Shown here piece by piece: positions 11,610 to 24,775 of a stretch of 64,000 nt of DNA. The DNA comes from Apium graveolens (Eukaryota; Streptophyta; Magnoliopsida; Apiales; Apiaceae). Position 1 is the stretch's first letter. Every line of letters starts with the position of its first letter. Where the stretch lies: assembly GCF_009905375.1 (NCBI RefSeq), contig NC_133650.1, forward strand, positions 148,198,567 through 148,262,566, given 5' to 3'. A program made the translations under genes and the position numbers. The notes below the pieces were generated by a model. That model was not told where the DNA came from. It saw only the letters and a list, made by a program, of their open reading frames with translations, and did no database searches.

Positions 11610-12128
11610 TCAAATAAAACGTGTAACCCTAATTTTATTAGAAAAAGATATTATATAGGCAAATGCTATTGGGCCTCCAACCCTAAACTTAATTTTAGAG
11701 TTTAAATCATTAAACAAACGTGCAATCCCGTAGGTAACATTATTGAATGAAAAGGAACAACTATTGTTCTGAATCAAAAACAAAAAACCTTTCTTATCCA
11801 AACAAGAAAGCGAAATAATGTTTCTGCAAATCGCAGGCACGTAAAAACAGTAATTCAGTTCTAAAACAAGCCCAGTGGGCAATGATAAATGATAAGTCCC
11901 TACAGCTAAAGCAGCAACCTTTGCTCCATTTCCAACTCGTAGGTCGACTTCTCCCTTCGCCAATGTCCTACTTCCCTGAAGTTCCTGCAAATTTATACAA
12001 ATGTGAGAACCACATCCAGTATCTAATAACATAAATACATGCATTAGAAGCAGTAACAAAGCCTTCTTCTTCTTCAGATCCTCCAAATAAGCATGACAAT
12101 TACTCTTCCAATGACCTATTTCTTGCAA
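11610..12128 (-). pseudogene. copia protease (second element), truncated
   Basis: It begins with the rest of the zinc knuckle (IGHWKSNC), then a protease core with the catalytic motif LLDTGCGSHIC at about residues 35-45 and LRVGNGAKVAALAVG, a typical copia protease flap region. It ends after DLNSKIKF with no integrase following, so this element is cut off within or after protease. A frameshift of the knuckle separates it from the gag segment. Confidence 0.75.
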
Positions 12129-12928
12129 TAGTCACAATCACTAACCTTTGGAACACCACATTTAGTCTTCAAAGCCTTGGTCGAATCAGGTTTCGGATTG
12201 GAATTCGATTTAGATCCCATCTTCCTCTTGCCTTTCCATTTACCCTTTCCTTTGGCCTTCCCCTTATTCACCATCAACATGGGAGTGGGGGATGTCTTCT
12301 GAACGTTGGTCTCAGCAGTTTTCAACATAGCCAACAGTTCGGTGGGGTTCTTATCTATCTCATTCATATTGTAATTCATCACAAATTGAGAATAACTGAT
12401 GTTTAAAGATTGCAAAATTAGGTCAATATGGTGCTCCACAGCAATACGGGCACCCAACTTGGCAAGGTACTCAATATACCCAATCATCCTTAGAACATAC
12501 GGTCCAACCAGATCACGTTCTCCCTGCTTACATGCATGCAACGATTTGAAAGTATCAAACCTCTCCTTACGAGCCTGTCCTTCGAACATACGTTTAAGGT
12601 GCTCAATCATATCATAAGAATCCATATTCTCATGTTGTTTTTGAAGTTTAGCACTCATGGTCGCTAACATGAGACATTGAACATCCGTGTCATCATCGAT
12701 ATATGTCTGATAAATATTATGTTGAGCACGAGATGCTCCTTCAGTGAGAGGTGTAGGGCGAGGGATATCTATGACATAGAGCTTGCGCTCTTGTTTGAGG
12801 ACAATCCTCAAGTTCCTCTGCCGGTCAAGGAAGTTTATTCTTGTCAACTTGTCCTTCTCAAGGACTGATCGCACAGAGAAGTTGTTTGAATTGATTGCCA
12901 TTTGATATCTACAATGTGTAAAATACAT
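12116..12928 (-). pseudogene. gag: copia gag (second element)
   Basis: 270 codons from an ATG. Residues about 70-215 fit the copia gag domain (QCLMLATMSAKLQKQHE, YDMIEHLKRMFEGQARKERF, SLNISYSQFVMNYNMNEIDK). A Lys/Gly-rich basic stretch (KGKAKGKGKWKGKRK) precedes the first half of a zinc knuckle, CDYCKK, where a frameshift ends the frame. The second half of the knuckle is in the next segment. It differs clearly from the gag at 6.3-7.6 kb, so it is another copia family. Confidence 0.8.
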
Positions 12929-14420
12929 AAGATAAATTAGTTTACAGATTATTATTAAATTATGTTCAAGTGATTATTCATATATATTCAAAATATATAT
13001 CTCCCACTATTTTATCAAATTAATAGCCCTAACTATTAATTCGGAAAGAGTATCTTCTATATACTTTCTAGTGAGCCAAGATCCAAATTTTCACAACGTT
13101 TTAGTTCAGCTTTGGCTTTACTCCTAAAACATGATTCAATAAGGTAGACAATATTTGTCAATTATATCAACTATATAACTCTTAGATAGTTTAGTGGAAT
13201 AACATTTATTCTTATTTATCCAATAAATCTCACCAAACTCTATGCCTCTAAGTTCACAATCCTATTGTGGTAACTTAGTTAAGTTAAAACCCAAAGGTCT
13301 AAAAAGTATCATATACTTCAACACGCCATCCCACGATAGATGGGGGTACTTCGCTCTGGCGTACCCACTCCTTATCGATCTAGGGGTTAACGCATTAGAC
13401 ATATTGGAAGGCATCTAAATAACTTAATATAGATATTAGGGTTTTGTTAGTATTATAACGAGTATGATCCCATCATAAAGAGATTCCCAATTTTTCCTTG
13501 AATAAAATACTTCAAATTAATACTCTTCAATGCTTTGATTTCCAGGTAGTGGAGGAGTCACATCGGTCTCGCTTAAAACCCACAGCCTTACAAGTTCTAT
13601 GAACCCGTTGTTGACAAAATCGCCCCATGTCAGAAATAAAGAAGATTCGTATTTCATTCCATGTTTCATAAACACGAGAATCTCATAATCATTTGTAAAT
13701 TTTAAAATCTTGAGTTGTTACAGATTTTATCTTGTTTAGGAATGGCATGGGTGACGTATCTAATACATACATTCATGCATGATTAATCTAATTAAAGCAT
13801 GCATCATTAACTATTCTATACATACATTCATACATCAATATGTAAAGTGCAATAAAGTAAATGTGTTTGGTTATGGCCCCATCCTATGTGATCTCTATCA
13901 AGCTCATGATAAATATCAAGGTCAATCTAATGTGGTGATGGAAATAAATATAACTATTTATTGCATAAGACTTCTTCTTTGTTTAGACTTCTTGTATGCC
14001 TCGTCTTCTTCTTTGTTTAGACTCCTTGTATGTCTCGTCTTCTTCTTTGAATCACCTCTATTGGATAGCCTTCTTAAGTCTTCAATTATATTACATGATT
14101 GAAAGTAAAACTAATCTAATGAACTTACAAGAATAACTCGAGTTACATTCGAGATTTATGATTACAAAGATTGACGACATGCAAGTCGTATTTAAAACCA
14201 AAACCAAAACCATTACACTAAGGTCGAAAGGCCATAACTATTCACCATGCTCATACAACACATAAAAGCATGTTAAAACATATAATCTGATCTTAACATA
14301 TCATATTATCAATGATCTAATCAAAAAAAAATATGACAAAAATCAGAAAAATCAGAATCAAATCAAAAAAACAAGAATCACTATTTACGGGCAGTAAACG
14401 ACGTCAAACGCCTTACAGAC
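12929..14420. other. Non-coding flank of the second copia element
   Basis: No gene seen. It is AT-rich and probably contains the 5' leader of the copia element on the minus strand. A 34-bp unit (CTTCTTCTTTGTTTAGACT and following bases) is repeated about 2.3 times at 13971-14049. Confidence 0.4.
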
Positions 14421-14452
14421 GAGTCGTTGATAGCTTTAGCTATCAACGACTC
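14421..14452. other. Perfect 14-bp inverted repeat at the satellite border
   Basis: GAGTCGTTGATAGC, loop TTTA, then the exact complement GCTATCAACGACTC. The right arm runs into the first satellite bases (CTCGACAAGG), so the hairpin marks the junction between the insertion and block B. Confidence 0.85.
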
Positions 14453-16352
14453 GACAAGGTCTCCATCCTTGGAGGGCGCATCTTCAAAACGAGAAGGGTT
14501 TTCCTCGACAAGGTCTCCGTCCTTGGAGGGCCCGTCCTCACAACGAGGAGCGTATACCTCGACAAGGTCTTTATCCTTGGAGAGCCCGTCCTCACAACGA
14601 GGAGCGTCCTCCTCGACATGGTCTCCATCCTTAGAGGGCGTGCGCCCTCATAACGAGGACCGTCTACCTCACTAAGGTCTCCCTTGGAGGGCGCGTCCTC
14701 ACAAAGAGGACCGTCTACCTCGATAAGGTCTCCATCCTTGGAGGGCGCGTCCTAAAAACGAGGAGCGTCTTCCTCGACAAGGTCTCCATCCTTGGAGGGC
14801 GCGTCCTCACAACGAGGAGCGTCTTCCTCGACAACGTCTCCATCCTTGGATCGCCCGTCTTCACAATGAGGAGCGTCTACCTCGACAAGGTCTCCATACT
14901 TGGAGGACGCGCCCTCACAACGAGGAGGTTCCTCCTCGACAAGGTCTCCATCCTTTGAGGGCGCGCGCCCTCACAATGAGGACCGTCTACCTCGACCAGG
15001 TCTCCATCCTTGGAGGGCGCGTCTTTATAACGAGGAACGTCTACCTCGATAAGGTCTCCATCCTTGGAGGGTGCGTCCTCACAATGAGGAGCGACTTCCT
15101 CGACAAGTCTCCATCCTTGGAGGGCGCGTTCTCACAACGAGGAATGTCTTCCTCGATAAGGTCTCCATCCTTGGAGGGATCGCGCCCTCACAATGAGGAC
15201 CGTAAACCTCGACAAGGTCTCCATCCTTGGAGCGCGTCCTCACAACGAGGACCGTCTACCTCGACAAGGCCTCCATACTTGGAGGGTGCGTCCTCACAAT
15301 GAGGAGAGTCTTCCTCGATAAGGTCTCAATCCTTTGGAGGGCCCGTCTTCACAATGAGGAGTGTCTACCTCGACAAGTTCTCCATACTTGGAGGACGCGC
15401 CCTCACAATGAGGAGGTTCCTCCTCGACAAGGTCTCCATCCTTGGAGGATGCGCGCCCTCACAACGAGGACCGTCTACCACGACAAGGTCTCCATTTTTG
15501 GAGGGCACATCCTCATAATGAGGATCATCTACCTTGATAAGGTCTCCATCCTTGGAGGGCGCGTCCTTACAATGAGGAGCGACTACCTCGACAAGGTCTC
15601 CATCCTTTGAGGGCGTGTTCTCACAACGAGGAGTGTCTTCCTCGACAAGGTCTGCAGCGCGTCCTCACAACGAGGACCGTCTACCTCGATAAGGCCTCCA
15701 TACTTGGAGGGTGCGTCCTCACAACGAGGAGCGTCTTCCTCGAAAAGGTCTTTATCCTTGGACGACCCATCTTCACAATGAGGAGCGTCTTCCTCGACAA
15801 GGTCTCAATACTTGGAGGACGTGCCCTCATAACGAGGAGGTTCCTCCTCGACAAGGTCTCCATCCTTGGAGGGCGTGCGCCCTCACAACGAGGACCATCT
15901 ACCTTGACAAGGTCTCCATCCTTAGAGGGCGCGTCCTCACAACGAGGATCGTCTACCTCGATAAGGTCTCCATCTTTGGAGGGCACGTCCTCATAATGAG
16001 GAGCGATTTCCTCGACAAGGTCTCCATCCTTGGGGGGAACGCACCTTCACAACGAGGACCGTAAACCTCGACAAGGTCACCATCCTTGGAGGACGTGTCC
16101 TCACAACGAGGACCGTCTACCTCGACAAGGTCTCCATCCTTGGAGGGCACATCCTCACAACGAGGAGCGTTTTCCTCGACAAGGTCTCCGTCCTTGGAGG
16201 GCCCGTCCTCACAACGAGTAGCGTATACGTCAACAAGGTCTCCTTCCTTGGAGGGCCCGTCCTCACAATGAGGAGCGTCCTCCTCGACATGGTCTCCATC
16301 CTTGGAAGGCGCGCGCCCTCATAACGAGGACCGTCTACATCGCCAAGGTCTC
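14450..16352. repeat. 54-bp minisatellite, block B
   Basis: About 35 tandem monomers of the same 54-bp unit as block A, including 56-bp variants with GCGCGCGCCC. Block B and block C were continuous before the LTR element at 16353-20514 inserted: the sequence GTCTC of one monomer is duplicated on both sides. Confidence 0.95.
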
Positions 16353-18451
16353 TGTAATAACTCCAAAAATTTTGGGCTTTTTGAAACCCTGATGAATAGT
16401 AACTTTTGCTGATGATGCTGATTAAGGAAAATTATCAGACCACACTATATAGGAGTACTGTTATGGAAATTCTAAGATCGTATTAGTATTCCATAAAGTA
16501 AATAAGTGTATGTAAAGATCGTCAGAATCCAAATTCGAACACTTTGATTTTTCCCAAAAATCTACCAGATACCGAAAGAATTGAGTATAAGGTAACATGA
16601 TTAAAAGGATTTAAATTCAAGGATTATAAGAGAGGATCATAAAAGGAATATAAAATATTGAGAAAGGTTTAGGGGAACCCAAGTAATAAGATCCCGGATA
16701 TGATACCTCGAACGATAAACGCGAATGAAAGTTAAGCGAACCGTATAACAGATAAGCGGTCATTAGCCAAGTAATTAAGGGTTAATCAAAGAGGTTAGTG
16801 GATGATGATGTCATTACACCAACAAGAAGAAGACAAGTGTAATAAGATGACCTAAGCTTGATGACATAAGCTTGACAAGTGGGAAGGATTGGTTGGTTGA
16901 TTGTGAGCCACACATTTTTCACCATGGTAAATTCCATGTAACCAAGCTAAACACCACACAAATCATCAAAACACAAATCAAGAAGCTATTTCTTCTTCTT
17001 CTCCTTCATTGCCTCGGCTTTTCTTCTTTAAACAAGAAGGAAAATTTCAAAACTCAAGCTTCACTCTATCATAAATCAAGATGTTAGTCTCTATAGCTCC
17101 TATATTCCATAACTAAGAAGTGCAAGTAGTTTGAGTGCTTGAATCCAAGGTTTTCTAGCTCAAATAAATCATTTTAGTTTAGGGTGAATAGTAACTTTCA
17201 AGAACAAACTTTTGATTCTTGATTTTATTTGTAAGGTAAAGGTAGCTTAAGCATAGATCAAGGCTTCCATGGACATTCCAAGGATCTTTCATTGATTAAA
17301 AGCTTCAAGAAGGTATAAAAAACTTCAAACCCTAAGCTTTATTTTGAATGTTTAGGAGTGGTTTTGATTGTTATAGTATATGAGAATCATGATGCTTGTG
17401 TGTTTCAAATTTGGTTGGGTTTGTAGTGATTTGGATGATTGAATCTTGTTTATAGTTAATGAAACTTAAGTATAGTTAGTAGTTCATGTTTAGGGTTGAA
17501 TAAATTGGAAAATGTTGAGATGTTGGGACTGATGTGGTAAGGTTTGGATGAGGGTTGGTTGTATTGTTGATTGTGAGTTGGATTGTGATTGTTTGGAATG
17601 GTTTAAAACTTTGGTAATCGCGTAAACATAGTCGTCGTAATGCCCGATTTACCTTAGACTGTTTTAGTTCTTAACTTCAGGACCCGTGAACTCACTGTAA
17701 GATTCTGACGATTGCCAGTTTTAGATATTTCATGTTACGAGCTTTGTTTTGATATGTGGTTCGCTTGAATCCGATGTACGGTTTAGGAGAAACGACCGTT
17801 TTAAGTAACGGCATTTCGTGAACGAACCATTACCCCTCGCCTTACTTTGAAACCTTGGTTAAAGCCCTTAAATAACTAATTGGAGTATGAAACAATTATG
17901 TAAAATGGATTAGGCAGTTCGTAGGGTACTCGCGAAAGAATCGGCTTAAAATTCTTAACGGTTAAATTATTAAAAATGGTGGAGCCGAGGGTACTCGAAC
18001 GACTTATGTGATTCCTTAAGCATAGAAGTGACCATAAGCGAACGTTAGGGTTCAATTGGTTAAAGTCTAGTTTCTTAAGCGACCGGGGTTTAATTCCGAC
18101 TTATGTTGTTGTTCATAGGTTATCGAACCCACTCTAAGCTTAAGTCTATTCGGGAACACTCAGGCAAGTTTTCTACCCGTTATACTGTTGTTGTGATGTA
18201 AATATATCTATATGCATTATCTTGTGATAAGTGCATGGTTATTATCAGCAAAGTCTTGCGATATATTGGAGCATGTGGTATGATATTTATATGCATGCCT
18301 GTTTTGAAATCTTGATTTCTAATTGTTGATTCAAATGCTTATAAGTTGCATAATACCTATCCTAGAGATAAGCAGTAGATGCGTATAACCTTAGTATAGG
18401 GGACCCAAAGGTGAACATTTTCTAAACCGGGAGTCGATGTTCCCGAGTATA

Positions 18452-18485
<34 letters not shown>

Positions 18486-20514
18486 AGATATATTTTTCAA
18501 AACTATTAATCGAATAAGGTTTATTCGATAACTTTATTTTATTTAATGAATATTATTTTGAATATTCATTCGAGGACCTATGACTCCGCTTATTTTATTT
18601 AATGAATATTATTTTGAATATTCATTCGAGGACTTATGACTCCGCTTATTTTATTTAATGAATATTATTTTGAATATTCATTCGAGGACTTATGACTCCG
18701 CTTATTTTATTTAATGAATATTATTTTGAATATTCATTCGAGGACTTATGATTCTGCTTATTTTATTAAATAATATTCTTTATTTTATTAAAGAATAATA
18801 TTTCGATAATTGCCAAGTATTCGGAAAATATTGATACTATCAAATCATTCTTACTTTAAATATTTTCCAGAGATTATTTTCAAATTTATCAAAACTATTT
18901 TTGGAAGGTTAGAGCGGATCCCAAAACTCGTTTTCAAATTTAAGATCTTCCTTTCGAAGGGGATTTAAATACTCGCTCAAAAATCTGAGGGATCTGGCTC
19001 CGTGATGTATTTTTATATCCGCACCAAGGTTGCTGTTTTGTTAAAAGAGTTTTTGATTACTTACCCAACACTCGGGAAGTAAAATTCTTGGAACAAGTTA
19101 ATCCATTAACAGGCATCGCCTGGGAAATATCGGTGAGTTTTCCTTTCCAACTAGATACGACTTCTTGGTGGAGCCGTATCAACAAGTTTCTACCTGGGAA
19201 AAGGGGGGACGAGCTTACGTTTCAGAGTCATGGATTTCATCTGAAGTAGGAGTGGCGTAAGTGGTCGAGTGGCGCCGGCCCAGCCTTATTATATTGGCCC
19301 AAATGGCCGGGAAGTCCCGCTAAGACGGTCCATTCCTTAGGAGTCCAGGGTTCGGTTGACAAGTAAATCCGACTGTTCTCCTCTATATGTAGAAAATGGT
19401 GGGGTTGCATTACTGCGACTGATCATCGTAAGTGGTCTTCCTGGCACAGTAAACTCCCGTAATGAGTTCATCATCCAATTGGATATTTATGCAACACTAC
19501 CCAGAGCACTTCGATAGAAAGGCTACGGCTGGGCGATTGTTGAGTGTTGGCAGGGTCGAGTTTTCAAAATGATGTTTTCATCAAATGAAGTATCTCGTAA
19601 CTTCATTTCATTTTGATGATATGTCAAAGATTGATTCTATACAAGTTTTGTCGTGTAGATTCATCTATGAGATGAACTATTTATACCTTGAACGGGGGTA
19701 GTTCAAGTAGTATTCAGAAAAAGATATAAGTATATTGGAGTATCTTATAACTTCATCTTTTCAACTTATATCTTGCTAATGATTATCTTATGAATGACAA
19801 AGATTTTCAGAAAAATGTTGAGACAAGGTTAGATATATGAGATCACCTTGCAACGATATTTTTATACAGCTATAGACTGGAACTCTATGTATATTATGGC
19901 AGAGGATTTCAAAGATTTTGAAAAGTATATATACATATATACTAAATATTTTGCAACTTGGTCGCATTAAGAGATCAAACTTGGTTCATTTCTTTTTGAC
20001 CAAGACTTCCATGAATACTGTGAGAATGCTCATATTTTGTAAATTATTATTCATATTATTTCGGTGGGCTTGTTGCTCACCCTTGTTTTCTTTTTTCATC
20101 ACACAACAACAGATAGACAATATGATTAGGACCAAGCTCCCAATTCGTGAGCGGATAGGAAACGTTCCGCAATTTCCTGTAGGCGTTGATGCCGTGTAGC
20201 TGAGGTAGGATCTACCAGTAGGCTAGGATTTCAACTTTTGATGTACCAGACTTATGTATATTTATGAATTGTAATAATGACAAAGAATATGTAAATTTAT
20301 TCAGAAACCCTTTTAAGGTGTAATGGTTTATAATTGTGGAATAAAATGACTTGTGTTATTTTGGATATTCATCTCTGAGATTATAACTTGTTTTGTGTAT
20401 GTATAGTGGGGTCACAATACGCAGTAGTTGGTTGATTATTAAGATTAAGTATTATTAAGGGAAATGGAACTCGTGACAACCCGGATCCCCGACCCCGGAC
20501 TTGGGGGTGTTATA
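16353..20514. mobile_element. Solo-LTR-like insertion (4162 bp) with 5-bp target duplication
   Basis: The left end is TGTAATAACTCC and the right end is GGGGGTGTTATA, an imperfect terminal inversion. Both sides carry the duplicated target GTCTC (16348-16352 and 20515-20519), which is the satellite sequence. No gag or pol is visible. The GGATCCCCGACCCCGG stretch near the right end resembles the mirrored start of plant Ty3/gypsy LTRs, from general knowledge. A solo LTR from LTR-LTR recombination is the simplest reading; a large non-autonomous element is the alternative. The interior contains one 56-bp tandem repeat. Confidence 0.75.
18533..18770. repeat. 56-bp tandem repeat inside the LTR-like element
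   Basis: About four nearly identical copies. Each carries an internal hairpin: AATGAATATT, spacer ATTTTG, AATATTCATT, followed by CGAGGACTTATGACTCCGC. An AT microsatellite lies just before it (18451-18495). Confidence 0.9.
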
Positions 20515-23500
20515 GTCTCCATCCTTAGAGGGCGCGTCCTCACAATGAGGACCGTATACCTCGATAAGGTCTCCATACTTGGAGGGCACGTCCTCACAAC
20601 GAGGAGCGTCTTCCTCGACAAGGTCTCCATCCTTGGAGGGCGCGTCCTCACAACGAGGAGCGTCTTCCTCGACAAGGTCTTCATACTTGGAGGGCCCTTC
20701 CTCACAATGAGGAGCGTCTACCTCGACAAGGTCTTCATACTTGGAGGAAGCGCCCTCACAACGAGGAGGTTCCTCCTCGATAAGGTCTCCATCCTTGGAG
20801 GGCGCGCGCCCTCACAATGAGGACCATCTACCTCGATAAGGTCTCCATCCTTTGAGGGCGCGTCCTCACAACGAGGACCGTCTATCTCAACAAGGTCTCC
20901 ATCCTTGGAGGGCGCGTCCTCACAATGAAGAGCGACTTCCTCGACAAAGTCTCCATCTTTGGAGGGCACGTTCTCACAAAGAGGAATGCCATCCTCGACA
21001 AGGTCTCCATCCTTGGAGGGATCATGCCCTCACAACGAAGACCATAAACCACGACAAGGTCTCCATCCTTGGAGCGCGTCCTCAAAACGAGGACCATCTA
21101 CCTTGACAAGGCCTCCATACTTGGAGGGCGCGTCATCACAACGAGGAGAGTTTTCCTTGACAAGGTCTCCATCCTTGGAGGGCACGTTCTCACAACGAGG
21201 AGTGTATACCTCAACAAGGTCTCCATCCTAGGAAGGCCCGTCCTCACAACAAGGAGCGTATTCCTCGACAAGGTCACCATGCTTGGAGGGCGCGTCCTCA
21301 CAACGAGGACCGTCTTTCTCGACAAGGTTTCCATCCTTGGAGGGCCCGTCCTCACAATTAGGAGCGTCTAACTCGACAAGGTCTTCATCCTTGGAGGGTG
21401 CATCCTCATAACAAGGACCGTCTACCTCGACGAGGTCTCCATCCTTGGAGGGCGCAACCTCATAACAAGGAGGGTTTTCCTCGACAAGGTCTCCGTCCTT
21501 GGATGGCCCGTCCTCACAACGAGGAGCGTATACCTCGACAAGGTCTTCATCCTTGGAGGGTCCATCCTCAAAACGAGGAGCGTCCTCCTCGACATGGTCT
21601 CCATCCCTGGAGGGCGCGCGCCCTCATAATGAGGACCGTCTACCTCGCCAAGCTCTCCATCCTTGGAGGGCGCGTTCTCACAATGAGGACCGTCTACCTC
21701 GATAAGGTCTCCATCCTTGGAGGGCGCGTCCTCACAACGAGGAGCGTCTTCCTCGACAAGGTCTCCATCCTTGGAGGGCGCGTTCTCATAATGAGGAGCG
21801 TCTTCCTCGACAAGGTCTCCATCCTTGGATGGCTCGTCTTCACAATGAGGAGCGTCTACCTCGACAAGGTCTCCATACTTGGAGGACGCGCCCTCACAAC
21901 GAGGAGGTTCCTCCTCGACAAGGTCTCCATCCTTGGAGGGCGCGCTCCCTCACAACGAGGACCGTCTACCTCGACAAGGTCTCCATCCTTGGAGGGCGCG
22001 CTCCCTCACAACGAGGATCGTCTACCTCGACAAGGTCTCCATTCTTGGAGGGCGCGTCCTCACAACGAGAATCATCTACCACGATAAGGTCTCCATCCTT
22101 GGAGGGCGCGTCCTCAAAATGAGGAGTGACTTCCTCGACAAGCTCTCCATCCTTGGATGGCGCGTTCTCACAACGAGGAGTGTTTTCCTCGACAAGGTCT
22201 CCATCCTTCGAGGCATCGCGCCCTCACAATAAAGACCGTAAACCTCGATAAGGTCTCCATCCTTGGAGCGCTTCCACACAACGAGGACCTTCTACCTCGA
22301 CAAGGCCACCATACTTGGAGGGCGCATCCTCACAATGAGGAACGTTTTCCTCGGCAAGGTCTCCATCCTTGGAGGGCCCGTCCTCACAACGAGGAGCGTA
22401 TAGCCCGACAAGGTCTCCATCCTTGGAGGGCCCGTCCTCACAACAAGGAGCGTCCTCCTCGACATGGTCTCCATCCTTGGAAGGCGCACGCCCTCACAAC
22501 GAGGACCGTCTACCTCGAAAAGGTCTCCATCCTTGGAGCGCGTCCTCACAACGAGAACCGTCTACCTCGACAAGGCCTCCATCCTTGGAGGGCGCGTCCT
22601 CACAACGAGGAGCGTTTTCCTCGACAAGGTCTCCATCCTTGGAGGGCACATTCTCACAGTTAGGAGCGTCTAACTGGACAAGGTCTTCATCCTTGGAGGG
22701 CGCGTCCTCACAACAAGGACCGTCTACCTCGACAAGGTCACCATCTTTGGAGGGCGCATCCTCATAACGAGGAAGGTTTTCCTCGACAAGGTCTCCATCC
22801 TTGGATGGCCCGTCCTCAGAACAAGGAGCGAATACCTTGACAAGGTCGCCATCCTAGGAGGGCCCGTCCTCACAATGAGGAGCGTCCTCCTCGACATGGT
22901 CTCTATTCTTGGAGGGTGCGCGCCCTCATAACGAGGACCGTTTACCTCGCAAATGTCTCCATCCTTCGAGGGCGCGTCCTCAAAACTACCTCGATAAGGT
23001 CTCCATCCTTGAGGGCGCGTCCTCACAATGAGGGGCGTTTTCCTTGACAAGGTCTCCATCCTTGGAGGGAGCGTTCTCACAACGAGAAGCATCTTCGTCG
23101 ATAAGGTCTCCATACTTGGAGGGCTCGTCTTCATAATGAGGAGTGTCTACACGGACAAGGTCTCCATACTTGGAGGACGCGCCCTCACAACGAGGAGGTT
23201 CCTCCTCTACAAGGTCTCCATCTTTGGAGGGCGCGCGCCCTCACAACGACGACCGTCTACCTCGACAAGTTCTCAATCCTTGGAGGAAGCGTCCTCACAA
23301 CGAGGATCGTCTACCTCAATAAGATCTCCATCCTTGGAGGGCGCGTCCTCACAATGAGGACCGACTTCCTCGACAAGGTCTCCATCCTTGGAGGGCGCGT
23401 TCTCACAATGAGGAGTGTCTTTCTCGACAAGGTCTCCATCCTTGGAGGGATCGCGCCCTCACAATGAGGACCGTAAACCTAGATAAGGTCTCCATCCTTG

Positions 23501-24534
23501 GAGCGCGTCCTCACAACTAGGACCGTCTACCTCGACAAGGCCTCCATACTTGGATAGCGCATCCTCACAACGAGGAGCGTTTTCCTCGGCAAGGTCTCCA
23601 TACTTGGAGGGCCCGTCCTCACTACGAGGAGCGTCAGCCACGACATGGTCTCCATCCTTGGAGTCTCACTCCCTCACAACGAGGACCGTCTACCATAAAA
23701 AGGTCTCCACCCTTGTAGTGTCCTCCTGACATGGTCTCCATCCTTGGAGGGCGCGCGCCCTCACAACGAGGACCGTCTACCTCGACAAGGTCTCAATCCT
23801 TGGAAGGCGCGTCCTCACAACGAGGACCGTCTACCTCGACAAGGTCTCCATCCTTGGAGGGTGCCTCCTCACAATGAGGAGCATCTTCCTTGACAAGGTC
23901 TCCATCCTTGGGGGGCGCGTCCTCACAACGAGGAGCGTCTTCCTCGACAAAGTCTCCATCCTTGGAGGGCCCGTCCTCACAATGAGGAGCGTCAACCTCG
24001 ACAAGGTCTTCATCCTTGGAGGGCGCCTCCTCACAACGAGGAGCGTCTACCTGGACAAGGTCTCCATACTTGGAGGGCGCGTCCTCACAACGAAGAGTGT
24101 CCTCCTCGACAAGGTCTCCATCCTTAGATGGCGCGCGCCCTCACAACGAGGACCGTCTACCTCGAAAAGGTGTCCATCCTTGGAGAGCGCGGCCTCACAA
24201 CGAGGAACGTCTACCTCGACAAGGTCTCCATCCTTGGAGGGCGCGTCCTCACAATGAGGAGCGTCTTCCTGGATAAGGTCTCTATCCTTGGAGGTCCCGT
24301 CTTCACAACAAGGAACGTCTACCTCGACATGGTCTCCATACTTGGAGGGAGCGTCCTCACAACGAGGAGCGTCCTCCTCGACATGGTCTCCATCCTTGGA
24401 GGGCGCGCGCCCTCACAACGAGGAACATCTACCTCGACAAGGTCTCCATCCTTGAAGAGCGCGTCCTTACAATGAGAACCGTCTATCTCGATAAGGTCTC
24501 AATCCTTAGAGGGCACGTCCTCACATCGAGGAGC

Positions 24535-24775
24535 ATTTTCCTCAACAAGGATTTCTCCTTCCTTGGAGGGTGCTATCTCTCTAAGAGGAGCATCTACCTC
24601 GACGAGAATCTTCATCCTTACAGGGCGCGTTCTCTCTAAGAGGAGTATCTACCTCAACAAGGTCTCCATCCTTGGAGGGCGCGTCCTCTCTAAGAAGAGC
24701 ATGTACCTCGACAATTATATTTATCCTTGCAGGGTGCATCCTCTCAAAGAGGAGTATCTGCCTCGATAAGGTCTC
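24535..24775. repeat. Divergent monomer subfamily within block C
   Basis: Four or five consecutive monomers have CTCTCTAAGAGGAG where the rest of the array has CTCACAACGAGGAG, together with changes such as AATTATATTTATCC and CTTACAGGGCG/CTTGCAGGGTG. The block is sharply delimited by ordinary monomers on both sides. Confidence 0.85.

Larger units (their letters stand above)
11297..14449. mobile_element. Insertion in the minisatellite with copia gag-protease remnant
   Basis: A 3.15-kb non-repeat stretch between satellite blocks A and B. It carries a minus-strand copia gag and protease (11610-12928) and flanking non-coding sequence (11297-11600 and 12929-14449). No matching LTR pair or target duplication could be seen, so the exact element limits are unknown. 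A perfect hairpin sits at its right border (14421-14452). Confidence 0.55.

Noticed and set aside
14421..14452. Helitron 3' end
   Set aside because: A hairpin is present, but no CTRR end or TC start was found at the insertion borders.
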